DNA of 64,000 nt. Source: Chryseosolibacter sp964438975 (GTDB lineage: Bacteria > Bacteroidota > Bacteroidia > Cytophagales > Cyclobacteriaceae). How positions within the stretch are numbered: the stretch's first letter is position 1; every line of letters starts with the position of its first letter. The stretch lies in the NCBI GenBank assembly GCA_964438975.1, contig CAYTMU010000002.1, forward strand, positions 124,001-188,000, given 5' to 3'. Under the pieces are notes generated by a model that saw nothing but the letters and a program-made list of their open reading frames with translations, ran no database searches and was not told the DNA's origin. Of the stretch, positions 27,376 through 35,936 are shown in pieces. A program made the position numbers and the translations under genes.

Positions 27376-28506
27376 CTATAGTCGTCGCGATACCACCGGT
27401 AGCATCCGATCTTTCCAGGCGGCAAATGTACCATCCGCGATCTGTTTTCGGGCTTCTTTGACGAGCCAAAGGTAGAACGTAAGGTTCTGGAGAGTAGCAA
27501 TTTGTGCGCCTAATATTTCTTTGCTGATGATCAGGTGCCGCAGGTAGGCTTTTGAATGGAACGTTGAGGCATATCCCCCCAAAGTATCGTCAATGGGTGA
27601 AAGATCATCCTTCCACTTCTCATTCCGGATGTTGATGATGCCCTGGGTAGTGAACAACATGCCGTTGCGAGCGTTCCGGGTCGGCAAGACGCAGTCGAAC
27701 ATGTCGATCCCCAGCGCGATGCACTCAAGGATGTTCTCCGGAGTACCAACTCCCATCAGATACCGTGGCTTGTCAGGTGGCAAAATGCCGCACACCAAGC
27801 TCGTCATTGAGTACATCTCCTCATGTGGTTCGCCGACCGACAATCCGCCAATGGCATTGCCCGGCTGATCCTGCTTTGCGATAAACTCCGCAGAGCGCTG
27901 CCGCAGATCCGCATGGGTACTCCCTTGAACAATTGGAAACAGCGATTGATCGTATCCGTATCGTGGCAATGTCTCCGTCATGCGTCTGACACACCGAGTT
28001 AACCACCGGTGAGTCAGGTCCATAGATTCTCGTGCATACGCATAATCGCAAGGATACGGAGTGCACTCGTCGAAAGCCATGATGATGTCGGCCCCAATTG
28101 ATCGTTGAATGTCGATGACGCCTTCCGGCGTGAAATGCTGGGAAGACCCGTCGATATGTGAACGGAATGCAACCCCCTCTTCCGAAATCTTTCTATTGTC
28201 CGACAGCGAATAGACCTGGTATCCACCACTGTCGGTCAGGATCGGACCCGACCATCCGTTGAAGCGGTGGAGACCCCCTGCCTTTTCCAGCAGCGGAACG
28301 CCGGGACGCAGGTAGAGATGATATGTGTTTCCCAGAATGATCTGGGCTTTGACATCTTGTTCCAATTCTCGCTGATGCACAGCTTTGACTGATCCGGCTG
28401 TTCCGACAGGCATAAAAACCGGCGTTTCTATCCGTCCGTGTGCCGTGGATAGTGTCCCTGCCCGGGCAGATGACTTCGGGTCTTTGGCGATGAGCTCGAA
28501 TTTCAT
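27376..28506 (-). CDS. tgt: Queuine/preQ1 tRNA-ribosyltransferase lacking CxCxxC zinc ligands
   Basis: 376 residues. It swaps guanine-34 of target tRNAs for preQ1. The acid/base Asp92 lies in ILTDSGGYQVYSL, and the nucleophile region is GIDMFDCVLPTRNARNG. In most bacterial Tgt proteins a CxCxxC-x(~25)-H site binds zinc near the C terminus; here the corresponding stretch before KAYLRHLI reads GGYASTFHS, with no cysteine. I believe Bacteroidota homologues often show this loss, so it need not mean inactivity. It is the first gene of its unit and diverges from the glycosyltransferase over 58 bases. Confidence 0.93.
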   Translation of the reverse strand: MKFELIAKDPKSSARAGTLSTAHGRIETPVFMPVGTAGSVKAVHQRELEQDVKAQIILGNTYHLYLRPGVPLLEKAGGLHRFNGWSGPILTDSGGYQVYSLSDNRKISEEGVAFRSHIDGSSQHFTPEGVIDIQRSIGADIIMAFDECTPYPCDYAYARESMDLTHRWLTRCVRRMTETLPRYGYDQSLFPIVQGSTHADLRQRSAEFIAKQDQPGNAIGGLSVGEPHEEMYSMTSLVCGILPPDKPRYLMGVGTPENILECIALGIDMFDCVLPTRNARNGMLFTTQGIINIRNEKWKDDLSPIDDTLGGYASTFHSKAYLRHLIISKEILGAQIATLQNLTFYLWLVKEARKQIADGTFAAWKDRMLPVVSRRL

Positions 28507-28534
28507 ATAAGGGGCGAAGTTAAGGAGGAAAATT

Positions 28535-28542
28535 TATCTTTG
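28535..28542 (+). promoter_or_regulatory. Bacteroidota-type promoter for the glycosyltransferase-sigma-rsmG unit
   Basis: TATCTTTG is a full match to TAnnTTTG. Predicted start of transcription is near 28549, 16 bases before the TTG start codon at 28565. The -33 element is unclear. Confidence 0.5.
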
Positions 28543-28564
28543 TACCGAACCAGACCCTTACGCG

Positions 28565-29701
28565 TTGCAGATCTTATTAATCGTCTTTCTCCTGGCCATC
28601 GTCCTTCAGCTGGCTTACCTCATTGTATTTCTGATCGCTCTCAGACGAACCTCTCCTGGTGGTGAACGCGGTCAGGTTCCTGTATCGGTGATCGTTTGTG
28701 CCCACGACGAAGCCGAAAACCTTCGGGAGCTGATCCCGCTGCTGCTCGCGCAGGACTACCCCAATTTTGAGGTGGTCATCGTCAACGATCGGTCAAATGA
28801 TAACACGCTCGACCTTCTCCTCGAAGAGGCTGGCAGAGATCAGCGGTTGCGGATGGTGCACGTGCGGGAAACGCCGCAGCGAGTTGACCCGAAAAAATAT
28901 GCTATTACGTTGGGTATCAAGGCTGCGACGCACGACTGGTTGCTGTTTACCGATGCGGATTGCCGGCCTTCAGGCACCCGGTGGATACACAGCATGAGTC
29001 AGCATTTTGGCGATGAGACGCAATTTGTGCTCGGTTTCTCTCCCTATCTCGCTGCTCCAGGCTTTTTGAACCGATTTATACGCTTTGAAGCAATCCTTAC
29101 GGCAATTCAGTACTTTGCCTTTGGCTGGATGAAGAACCCTTATATGGGTGTCGGCCGCAATCTTGCGTACCGGAAGTCGTTGTTTCTTGCCGAGAAGGGC
29201 TTCAATAACCTGCTTCCGGTGACGGGAGGAGATGATGACTTGTATGTTAACCTTCACGCGCGCGGGGATAATACCCGGTTGGAGTTGTCGCCGGAAAGCC
29301 AGGTGCTCTCTATACCGGAAAACACCTGGCGCTCGTTCTATCGGCAGAAGGTTCGGCATCTTTCCGTCGGGAAGCGGTACCGGTTCGGGCACCGCATTCT
29401 TCTCGGGCTCTTCGGACTCTCCTGGATCGTGGTATGGCCCGTTTGGATTGCTTTGCTGGCGGTCTCCATAATCCAGGCGAATCCGTCCGTAGTCATGTTC
29501 CAACCGGAAACTTATTTGATCCTGGTGCCTTTCGCGCTTCGGTGGATACTGTTACTTTTGCTTTTCCGGTCGATGACCCGGAAGACGTCGCTGGCCTTCT
29601 CACTGTGGACTTTGCCAGTCCTGGATTTGGCGTATGCGGTATGCTACCTGCTGGCAGGTCTCGCGGCGTTAACAACTAAAAGGATTCGATGGAGGAACTG
29701 A
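28565..29701 (+). CDS. Membrane glycosyltransferase, family 2
   Basis: 378 residues from a TTG start; no ATG lies closer to the promoter. An N-terminal membrane helix (residues 1-22) is followed by a GT-A domain: VSVIVCAHDEAENL, VVIVNDRSNDNT and the metal-binding FTDADCRP, then GGDDDL and a QKVRH(L) segment. Three or so C-terminal helices follow. The sugar donor and acceptor are unknown. Such proteins extend envelope or capsular glycans or glycosylate membrane lipids. Its end overlaps the sigma factor gene by 13 bases. Confidence 0.85.
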   Translation: MQILLIVFLLAIVLQLAYLIVFLIALRRTSPGGERGQVPVSVIVCAHDEAENLRELIPLLLAQDYPNFEVVIVNDRSNDNTLDLLLEEAGRDQRLRMVHVRETPQRVDPKKYAITLGIKAATHDWLLFTDADCRPSGTRWIHSMSQHFGDETQFVLGFSPYLAAPGFLNRFIRFEAILTAIQYFAFGWMKNPYMGVGRNLAYRKSLFLAEKGFNNLLPVTGGDDDLYVNLHARGDNTRLELSPESQVLSIPENTWRSFYRQKVRHLSVGKRYRFGHRILLGLFGLSWIVVWPVWIALLAVSIIQANPSVVMFQPETYLILVPFALRWILLLLLFRSMTRKTSLAFSLWTLPVLDLAYAVCYLLAGLAALTTKRIRWRN

Positions 29702-30297
29702 AACGCGATTTTTCGGATAAGGCTGTTGAAGACTTCCGCCTGATCGACGAAGCTGTCGGTGGCAACGACAAAGCTTATGCGAAGTTGTTGCAACGCTACA
29801 AGCGGCCGGTTTATCACATGATCCTCAAAATGGTCCGAAACGTCGATGATGCGGAAGACCTGACAATCGAGTCTTTTGCGAAGGCTTTTCGAAGCCTTCA
29901 TCGCTTTAAGAAGGATTTTACCTTCAGCACCTGGCTTTTCCGGATTGCAACGAACAATACAATCGACTTCATCCGGAAAAAGAAGCTCAATACACTGAGT
30001 ATCGAAAACACTTTCACCGATGACGACGGACAATCGGTTTCAATCGATGTGGAGGATGAAAATTTAAATCCACAAGAGGAGGCGATCCGCGTGCAGAAGG
30101 CGGAATTGATACAGGTGTTCGTCGATAAGCTGCCGCCGAAATACCAAAAGCTTGTACGGCTGCGCTACTTTCACGAACTCTCCTACGAAGAGATCGCCGA
30201 GCATCTCGATGCTCCCCTTGGCACGGTGAAGGCACAACTCCATCGTGCGCGGGAATTGATGTTCGAAATGGTGAAGAACAAACGGGATCATATCTGA
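29689..30297 (+). CDS. ECF-family RNA polymerase sigma factor
   Basis: 202 residues. Region 2 contains AYAKLLQRYKRPVYHMILKMVRNVDDAEDLTIESF with the core-binding and -10 recognition helices. Region 4 contains LPPKYQKLVRLRYFHELSYEEIAEHLDAPLGTVKAQLHRARE, a helix-turn-helix for -35 recognition. No anti-sigma factor is adjacent, which points to a housekeeping-type Bacteroidota ECF sigma rather than a stress pair. It overlaps the end of the glycosyltransferase gene by 13 bases and is followed 11 bases later by rsmG. Confidence 0.9.
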   Translation: MEELKRDFSDKAVEDFRLIDEAVGGNDKAYAKLLQRYKRPVYHMILKMVRNVDDAEDLTIESFAKAFRSLHRFKKDFTFSTWLFRIATNNTIDFIRKKKLNTLSIENTFTDDDGQSVSIDVEDENLNPQEEAIRVQKAELIQVFVDKLPPKYQKLVRLRYFHELSYEEIAEHLDAPLGTVKAQLHRARELMFEMVKNKRDHI

Positions 30298-30308
30298 ACT
30301 GCCCGGAC

Positions 30309-30938
30309 GTGTCAAGCGCTGAACTCATATTCGGTTATTTTCCCAACCTGACCGATCTTCAAAAAGGGCAATTCACCAGGCTACAATCGCTGTACGAGGA
30401 GTGGAATGCAAAGATCAATGTCATTTCACGAAAGGATATTGACAATCTTTATCTCAATCACGTTCTCCATTCACTCGGTATCGCGCGGTTTACGCAATTC
30501 AAACCTGAGGCAGATATCCTCGACGTTGGTACGGGTGGGGGGTTCCCCGGTATACCACTGGCTATCTTGTATCCCGACACGCGGTTTCATCTTGTCGATT
30601 CGATCGGGAAAAAGATAACCGTGGTCCAGAATGTAGCTGCCGCGATCGGTCTGAAGAATGTTCGTGCCGAACAGATCCGCGCTGAGCAAGTCAAGGGCGA
30701 ATATGATTTTATCGTCAGCCGTGCAGTGACACGGCTGAAGGAGTTTTACGGATGGATCCACAGGAAGGTAAAGAAGCAATCAGATCACGACGTCTACAAC
30801 GGAATACTTTATCTCAAGGGGGGTGATCTTACCGAGGAACTCGCTGAGCTGAAAAAGCCGCATCAGGTGTTTGAGTTAAGTACCGTGTTTTCCGAATCTT
30901 TCTTTGAAACGAAGAAGATCGTTTACGTTCCGTTGTGA
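30309..30938 (+). CDS. rsmG: 16S rRNA (guanine527-N7)-methyltransferase
   Basis: 209 residues, GTG start. The Rossmann-fold SAM site DVGTGGGFPGIPLAI and LVDSIGKKI at about residues 73-100 are typical of RsmG (GidB), as is NVISRKD in the N-terminal helix region. It methylates G527 of 16S rRNA. Its 3' end converges with a PlsC-like gene, 21 bases away. Confidence 0.94.
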   Translation: MSSAELIFGYFPNLTDLQKGQFTRLQSLYEEWNAKINVISRKDIDNLYLNHVLHSLGIARFTQFKPEADILDVGTGGGFPGIPLAILYPDTRFHLVDSIGKKITVVQNVAAAIGLKNVRAEQIRAEQVKGEYDFIVSRAVTRLKEFYGWIHRKVKKQSDHDVYNGILYLKGGDLTEELAELKKPHQVFELSTVFSESFFETKKIVYVPL

Positions 30939-30959
30939 ACCAGCAGGCAAACTGATTTC

Positions 30960-31712
30960 CTAGATGGAAGGGCTCGGTGCTTTTTCGCGGATCATCGCTG
31001 CCATTGTATCAAATGTTTTCTCTTTGAGTGTCCGCACAGCTGCGGTTGTCAAGCCTGTCGTTTGAATCTCCTCACCGACATAGATACGGATGACGCCCGG
31101 TCTGAGGTTGATTGTTCCCGGTGGCATAAGTCGCCCTGCTCCCAGCACCACAATGGGTATGATAGGCTCTTGTGTGTCGATAGCGATCCGAAATGCACCA
31201 TCGTGAAAGGGTTGCAATATCTCTTTCGTACGGTTCTGCGTACCTTCTGCAAAAATGAGTATCGATATTCCTTTCCGTAAAAAATTCTTCAGCCTGTCGA
31301 TGCTGCGTTTGCGGCTTTCGGGACTCGATCGGTCGACGATAATTGAGGCGGCGTTCGCGATCCACCCAAATAATGGAATCTTCAGCAGTTCTTTTTTTGC
31401 CAGCGGCCGGAACTGCCCCGGGAGTAACATTGTCAAGCCAGGAATATCGAGAAAAGATGTGTGGTTACTGACATAGATATACGCCTGCCCTTTCCGGAAG
31501 TTCTCACGCCCGTAAAACCGGTATCGGATAAACGTCAGCTTGCTGAATATCCAGCTCCACAGCCAGAGAAATGCGTATCCGACCGATCCAAAACGTGGAC
31601 CGAATGAGAATGGAAGCACGATGAACGGCAGCAACAAGATCATGAAGACGGTGAAGACAAGCCCAACCCAGATCTTGTATAGAAGACTCAGTAAGGAGTT
31701 GATGATTTTCAA
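30960..31712 (-). CDS. PlsC-like 1-acyl-sn-glycerol-3-phosphate acyltransferase (1)
   Basis: 250 residues, likely TTG start. An N-terminal hydrophobic region (residues 8-50) anchors it at the inner membrane. The acyltransferase motif NHTSFLD (HxxxxD) and the FAEGTQNR motif that binds the glycerol phosphate are present, followed by IPIVVLGAGRLMPPG. The usual role is adding the second acyl chain in phosphatidic acid synthesis. It lies 14 bases after gatC, which itself lies three bases after a second PlsC-like gene. Confidence 0.88.
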   Translation of the reverse strand: MKIINSLLSLLYKIWVGLVFTVFMILLLPFIVLPFSFGPRFGSVGYAFLWLWSWIFSKLTFIRYRFYGRENFRKGQAYIYVSNHTSFLDIPGLTMLLPGQFRPLAKKELLKIPLFGWIANAASIIVDRSSPESRKRSIDRLKNFLRKGISILIFAEGTQNRTKEILQPFHDGAFRIAIDTQEPIIPIVVLGAGRLMPPGTINLRPGVIRIYVGEEIQTTGLTTAAVRTLKEKTFDTMAAMIREKAPSPSI

Positions 31713-31726
31713 GAGCCCCCCGTTTG

Positions 31727-32014
31727 TTATTCCAGTACTTTCGGAACACGAAAATAGTCGGCGTCTTTTTGAGGCGCATGTCGAAGGGCGCGTTCGTGAC
31801 TGAGATGCTCGCGCACCTCGTCTTCGCGTACTGCATTGATCTCATGCGACATCGTGGTAAGTGGCTCGACTCCGTCTGTATTGACTTCTTTGAGTTTCTC
31901 CACCCAATTGACGATCTCGGTTATATCCTGCATCATTTTCCCTGCATCCTTTTCGTCAAACTCAAGGCGCGCGAGATGTGCAATCTTGTCGAGTAGTTCG
32001 CGATTAATTTCCAT
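31727..32014 (-). CDS. gatC: Asp-tRNA(Asn)/Glu-tRNA(Gln) amidotransferase subunit C
   Basis: 95 residues, normal length. It starts INRELLDKIAHLARLEFDE and ends DADYFRVPKVLE, both typical of GatC. With GatA and GatB it amidates misacylated Glu-tRNA(Gln) or Asp-tRNA(Asn). gatA and gatB are not in the window, so the subunit genes are dispersed, as is common. It sits between two PlsC-like acyltransferases with gaps of only 14 and 2 bases. Confidence 0.93.
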   Translation of the reverse strand: MEINRELLDKIAHLARLEFDEKDAGKMMQDITEIVNWVEKLKEVNTDGVEPLTTMSHEINAVREDEVREHLSHERALRHAPQKDADYFRVPKVLE

Positions 32015-32016
32015 TC

Positions 32017-32742
32017 TTACCCCAGCTGTTTAAATAATTCGTTTTCTATGACACCTCTAACCTTCGCCTTGAAAACATGGAGTTCCTTCATCGTGTAATC
32101 AGACGGATCGATCGGTTCGTGAAAGACTGCTTTCATTGGCTTCCAGTGAAGAAGGAATTTATCCGCGGGCAAAATTATCCAATTAAAGGGAATCGTAACA
32201 GGGACGATGGGGATTTGTTTTTCAATAGCTGCGCGAAAGGCTCCATCCTTGAACGGACCCATTTCAGGTGAATGTTCCGACACAATTCCTCCTTCGGGGA
32301 AGATCACGAGACTTTTACCCTGATCTAGGGCTTGAAGCGATCTGACCATCGTGTTATAGCGGCTCTTTAGCCGGGCGCGGTCAACGGTGATGTGCAGCCT
32401 GCTGTACATAAACCCGAATAGCGGAAGGCGCTTCATGTCATTCTTCCCGACGAATACGGTATCGTGCTTATTCAAACCCAGTGTGGCGATATCCATATAG
32501 GAAAAATGATTCGGACAGAAAATATACTGCTGTGCCGGGTTGAGTTTCTGGCGGTATTCAAGGTGGTATGGAATTCCCACCAGGATCAGTAGCAGACGAG
32601 CCCACCAACGATTGAATACGCCTACAAGTTGAAACCTCGAAGGGAAGATGATTGGTATTAATAACAGCGGGAAGACGAGCAGGAAGAGGATACAAAAGAT
32701 GATCAGGCCATAGGCCGTGTGAAGTCCTCTGAGTAATTTCAT
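32017..32742 (-). CDS. PlsC-like acyltransferase (2)
   Basis: 241 residues from the ATG at 32742 (MKLLRGLHTAYG); a TTG seven codons upstream is possible. N-terminal membrane helices, then NHFSYMD (HxxxxD), the IFPEGGIVSE motif and PIVPVTIPFNW. It differs from the other acyltransferase of this cluster in its motif II (EGG rather than EGT), which may reflect another acyl acceptor such as an ornithine or lyso-lipid. It precedes gatC by two bases. Confidence 0.87.
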   Translation of the reverse strand: MKLLRGLHTAYGLIIFCILFLLVFPLLLIPIIFPSRFQLVGVFNRWWARLLLILVGIPYHLEYRQKLNPAQQYIFCPNHFSYMDIATLGLNKHDTVFVGKNDMKRLPLFGFMYSRLHITVDRARLKSRYNTMVRSLQALDQGKSLVIFPEGGIVSEHSPEMGPFKDGAFRAAIEKQIPIVPVTIPFNWIILPADKFLLHWKPMKAVFHEPIDPSDYTMKELHVFKAKVRGVIENELFKQLG

Positions 32743-32845
32743 GATATGCGAGTTTGAGGGCAACCCAGGCTACACGCCACTTATCTGAGATTTGAAGCTA
32801 CACATTTTGTCAGCGACGAAAAAACTTTTTGCCTATGTACGAATA

Positions 32846-33400
32846 CTATATACCCTTCAATCGCGCGACCTTCAGGATTGCCATGATACTGATGCTGTCG
32901 GTGATTTTCCCGTTAAGTACCATGTCCAAAGCTTCCTTCAGTGGCAGTTTCCATACCTTGAGACCGGCTTCGGTTTCCTCGAGGGCGCTTTCCCCTTCCT
33001 TCAGGTTTTCGGCGAGAAAGACGAAGCCCTCTTCATCCGTCACGCTGTTGGAAGTATGGAGGTGAAGGATCTCGGTCCACTTTTCGGCGACGAGCCCTGT
33101 TTCCTCACGCAGTTCCCGTTGTGCACTAACGAGCGCGTCCTCGCCTCGTGCTCCCCCTCCCTCCGGTATCTCCCAATGCCACGCGTTAAGCGTATATCGG
33201 TATTGTCCGACGAGCCAGGTATTCATGTCGCTGTCCAGCGGAATGATACCGATGGCCGTGTTCTTGAAATGTACTTTGCCGTATATACCGCGTCCGCCGG
33301 ACGGGTTGATGACCTGGTACTCCGTGATGGCGATCCAGGGATTCTCGTACTTGAGTTCGCCTGATAAGGTTGTCCACGGATTTTTGGCCTCTTCAGTCAT
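32846..33400 (-). CDS. Nudix hydrolase (ADP-sugar pyrophosphatase-like)
   Basis: 184 residues. The Nudix box Gx5Ex7REUxEExGU is visible as GARGEDALVSAQRELREETGLV. The N-terminal beta domain (NPWIAITEYQVINPSG) and length fit the ADP-ribose/ADP-sugar pyrophosphatase branch (NudF-like). The physiological substrate is not certain. It lies upstream of PlsC-like gene 2 by 82-103 bases and diverges from rnhB. Confidence 0.87.
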   Translation of the reverse strand: MTEEAKNPWTTLSGELKYENPWIAITEYQVINPSGGRGIYGKVHFKNTAIGIIPLDSDMNTWLVGQYRYTLNAWHWEIPEGGGARGEDALVSAQRELREETGLVAEKWTEILHLHTSNSVTDEEGFVFLAENLKEGESALEETEAGLKVWKLPLKEALDMVLNGKITDSISIMAILKVARLKGI

Positions 33401-33429
33401 ATGTGAATCGTTTTGTTCAAAGTGGTTTT

Positions 33430-33437
33430 TAAAGCTA
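33430..33437 (-). promoter_or_regulatory. Weak candidate promoter for the Nudix gene
   Basis: The minus strand reads TAGCTTTA, one base off the -7 consensus, about 30 bases before the start codon. No -33 element is clear. Confidence 0.3.
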
Positions 33438-33446
33438 TCAAATGTT

Positions 33447-33477
33447 TTTGAGTCCTGCCGTGGGAAAATTATTTTTG
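33447..33477 (+). promoter_or_regulatory. Strong Bacteroidota-type promoter for rnhB
   Basis: TTTG (33447-33450), a 19-base spacer, then TATTTTTG (33470-33477): both elements and the spacing match the Bacteroidota consensus. Predicted transcription start is near 33483, about 11 bases before the rnhB ATG. Confidence 0.65.
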
Positions 33478-33493
33478 GTCGGAGATTGGTAAT

Positions 33494-34102
33494 ATGCTGA
33501 GATCATCTTTTACCCGGGAATTGACGGAAGCTGGCTGTGATGAAGCAGGGCGTGGCTGTCTGGCGGGTCCTGTTGTGGCCGCAGCGGTGATCTTTCCGAA
33601 GCGATATCGCCATAAGCGACTGAATGACTCGAAGCAATTGTGTCGCGAGGAACGTGAGGAACTTCGGTATATCATTCAAAAGGATGCAATTGCGTGGGCA
33701 GTGGCGGAAGTGGATCACGAGGAGATCGACCGGATTAACATTCTCAATGCGTCGTTCAAGGCAATGCACCTGGCGGTTGATCGGTTGAGCGTACGCCCGG
33801 AACTTCTCCTGATTGATGGGAATCGATTCCCTCCGTACCAGGATCTCCGGTACGAATGTATCGTCAAGGGCGACGGCAAGTTCCTATCGATTGCGGCAGC
33901 ATCCATACTGGCGAAGACACATCGCGATGAGTTGATGGCCAATCTTGCTCAAGAGTTCACCGGGTATGGTTGGGAAACAAACGTGGGGTATCCCACTGCA
34001 CAACACCGCGCAGGCATACGCCAGTTGGGAATAACACCCTATCATCGCAGATCATTTACTCTGCTTCCGGAACAATTGGAGCTTTTCGATGATCACCTGT
34101 GA
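33494..34102 (+). CDS. rnhB: Ribonuclease HII
   Basis: 202 residues. It removes ribonucleotides and RNA primers from RNA-DNA hybrids. The N-terminal CDEAGRGCLAGPVVAAAVIF motif carries the first two catalytic acids; LNDSKQL, the third acid in LLIDGN and the AAASILAKTHRDELM segment are all present. ATG at 33494 follows a strong promoter by about 11 bases after the expected start of transcription. Confidence 0.95.
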   Translation: MLRSSFTRELTEAGCDEAGRGCLAGPVVAAAVIFPKRYRHKRLNDSKQLCREEREELRYIIQKDAIAWAVAEVDHEEIDRINILNASFKAMHLAVDRLSVRPELLLIDGNRFPPYQDLRYECIVKGDGKFLSIAAASILAKTHRDELMANLAQEFTGYGWETNVGYPTAQHRAGIRQLGITPYHRRSFTLLPEQLELFDDHL

Positions 34103-34148
34103 TTTCTTTTGTTTCTTTACATCAGTAATCCATTCTGACTAGCCCTCC

Positions 34149-34913
34149 ATGTGTTTGATCTTCCTTGCGGTTAGAAGTCATCCCAGGTACAAACTTATCG
34201 TTGCTGCTAATCGCGACGAGGCGTATGCACGGCCAACGACTGAAGCGGCATTCTGGTCGGATTATCCGGATGTTCTTGGTGGACGTGATCTCATCGCGAT
34301 GGGTACCTGGCTCGGAATGACGCGATGCGGACGTCTGGCAATGGTTACGAACTTCCGTGATATGCGGAACATTCGGGAGGAAGCTCCTTCACGTGGCGAC
34401 CTGGTGAAGAACTTTCTGATCACGGACGGTTCGGGGGAATCGTACTTGCATAGCATCGCCCCTCGTGCGAAGGAATACAATGGATTCAGCCTCATTGCAG
34501 GTTCCGTGAATTCCCTCCACTATCTGTCAAACCACAACAACGGAATTATTCATTTGGATAACGGGCTCTTCGGACTGAGTAACCACTTGCTGGAGACTCC
34601 ATGGCCGAAGGTTATAGAAGGCAAACAGAAAATTCAACGTATCCTGGGACAATCCGATATCACCGCAGAAGAATTGTTTGAAGTGTTGTCGGATGAAACG
34701 GTCTCTGCGGATGAGCTGTTGCCTGATACGGGTGTCGGTCTTGACGGCGAGCGATTGTTGTCGCCGGCGTTCATCAGAAGTGACGCGTACGGCACGCGTT
34801 CGTCGACCGTCATTCTTGTCGACTCTGATGATCATGTTTTGTTCAGTGAACGCGTGTTCGACCCGGTAACGTCAGCGTTTTCATTTAATACATTTGAATT
34901 CCCCATCGCCTAA
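34149..34913 (+). CDS. NRDE (TANGO2-like) family protein
   Basis: 254 residues. The family name motif appears as AANRDE, after the start MCLIFLAV; Cys2 is conserved in the family and has been proposed as an N-terminal nucleophile after Met removal. GGRDLIAMGTWLGMTRCGRLAMVTNFRD is the second hallmark. The biochemical role is unsettled; homologues have been linked to haem handling and metabolite processing. It follows rnhB by 46 bases and precedes the hydrolase by five. Confidence 0.88.
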   Translation: MCLIFLAVRSHPRYKLIVAANRDEAYARPTTEAAFWSDYPDVLGGRDLIAMGTWLGMTRCGRLAMVTNFRDMRNIREEAPSRGDLVKNFLITDGSGESYLHSIAPRAKEYNGFSLIAGSVNSLHYLSNHNNGIIHLDNGLFGLSNHLLETPWPKVIEGKQKIQRILGQSDITAEELFEVLSDETVSADELLPDTGVGLDGERLLSPAFIRSDAYGTRSSTVILVDSDDHVLFSERVFDPVTSAFSFNTFEFPIA

Positions 34914-34918
34914 CTACA

Positions 34919-35773
34919 ATGAGCAAGGTTAAAAAGCCAAAGATACCCCCGCTATTGAGATTCGTGCGTTGGGTCTTTCCTCGGTTGGAGAAGGTGTCCC
35001 CCGCACTTGCAAAACGCTTATTCATTACGTTGTTCTTCACGCCGTTGCGGTACCGCGTACCGGAAAAGGAGAAGGCCGTGGAAAGACAAGCGTCGATGTT
35101 CTCGCTGCAGGCGGCGGGCAAACGCATCCAATGCTACGAGTGGGGTGAGGGCCCTGTGGTTGTGCTTGTCCATGGTTGGGCCGGGCGAGCGACACAGTTT
35201 CGCGGGATCATTCCGGCGTTGGTTCGCGCGGGTTTCCGTGTCGTCGGTTTTGATGGTCCTGCGCATGGACGCTCAGGAGGGCGCAGGACAACCATCGTGG
35301 AGTTCGAGGAGACATTGCGGAACCTGTACGAGAAAACGGGCGTGCCGCAAGGCGTCGTTGCTCATTCATTCGGAGGACCGGCTGTCCTATACGCGGCGAT
35401 GAATGGACTTCGGGTAAACAAGCTTGTGAATATCGCGTCTCCGACAGTGGGTGACGATATCATTGATACTTACTTGCGGAACGTTCATGGCTCGCCAGCG
35501 ATGGGGGACCAGTTCAGAGCCTATATACACGATAAGTTCGGCGTTCCGTTTGATGAGTACTCTGCTTTGCATATCGTGCAAAAGCTTCCGGAGCCCGTGG
35601 ATCTCCTTCTTGTGCACGATCGGGACGACATGGAGGTTTCCATCGAAAACGCGATAAGGCTGCAGAAAAGCTACCCTTCGGCACGTTTGTTTGAAACCAC
35701 CGGATTAGGGCACACGCGTATCCTCCGGGACGAAAACGTAATTGAAGCTTGCATTGCGTTTCTGAGGGGGTAA
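34919..35773 (+). CDS. Alpha/beta hydrolase
   Basis: 284 residues. A basic N-terminal section leads into an alpha/beta hydrolase fold: VVLVHGWAGRATQF (oxyanion region), the nucleophile elbow VAHSFGGPA, a late Asp in HDRDDMEVS and the catalytic His in GLGHTRIL. The substrate is unknown. It starts five bases after the NRDE gene and probably shares its transcript. A weak hairpin follows at 35780-35808. Confidence 0.85.
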   Translation: MSKVKKPKIPPLLRFVRWVFPRLEKVSPALAKRLFITLFFTPLRYRVPEKEKAVERQASMFSLQAAGKRIQCYEWGEGPVVVLVHGWAGRATQFRGIIPALVRAGFRVVGFDGPAHGRSGGRRTTIVEFEETLRNLYEKTGVPQGVVAHSFGGPAVLYAAMNGLRVNKLVNIASPTVGDDIIDTYLRNVHGSPAMGDQFRAYIHDKFGVPFDEYSALHIVQKLPEPVDLLLVHDRDDMEVSIENAIRLQKSYPSARLFETTGLGHTRILRDENVIEACIAFLRG

Positions 35774-35779
35774 AAGTTC

Positions 35780-35808
35780 GAAAAACTGTATTTACCTGCA
35801 AGTTTTTC
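35780..35808 (+). terminator. Weak A/T-rich hairpin after the hydrolase gene
   Basis: GAAAAACT (35780-35787) pairs with AGTTTTTC (35801-35808) around a 13-base loop, seven bases after the hydrolase stop. The stem is AU-rich and would be weak, so this is a tentative terminator. The rest of the 163-base gap to 35936 holds only the candidate promoter below. Confidence 0.3.
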
Positions 35809-35901
35809 AAAAAATTTGACCGAACCTGTTCACCCCGACCCTTTTAACCCGTTAAAGTCTACATCCGAATAATGGCCGGCAGGCTTTTTGCGTTTTTACT
35901 G

Positions 35902-35909
35902 CATCTTTG
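35902..35909 (+). promoter_or_regulatory. Candidate promoter for the ABC ATPase gene
   Basis: CATCTTTG is one base off TAnnTTTG, 27 bases before the ATG at 35937. The spacing to upstream TTTG (35887-35890) is too short for a standard -33 element. Confidence 0.32.
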
Positions 35910-35936
35910 TAATTAATTGGCTAACCGATACGTTCG

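Noticed and set aside
26602..27381. Asp/His-rich plus-strand open frame opposite the LptF/G permease
   Set aside because: Composition is typical of a reverse complement of a membrane protein gene; no family or signal seen.
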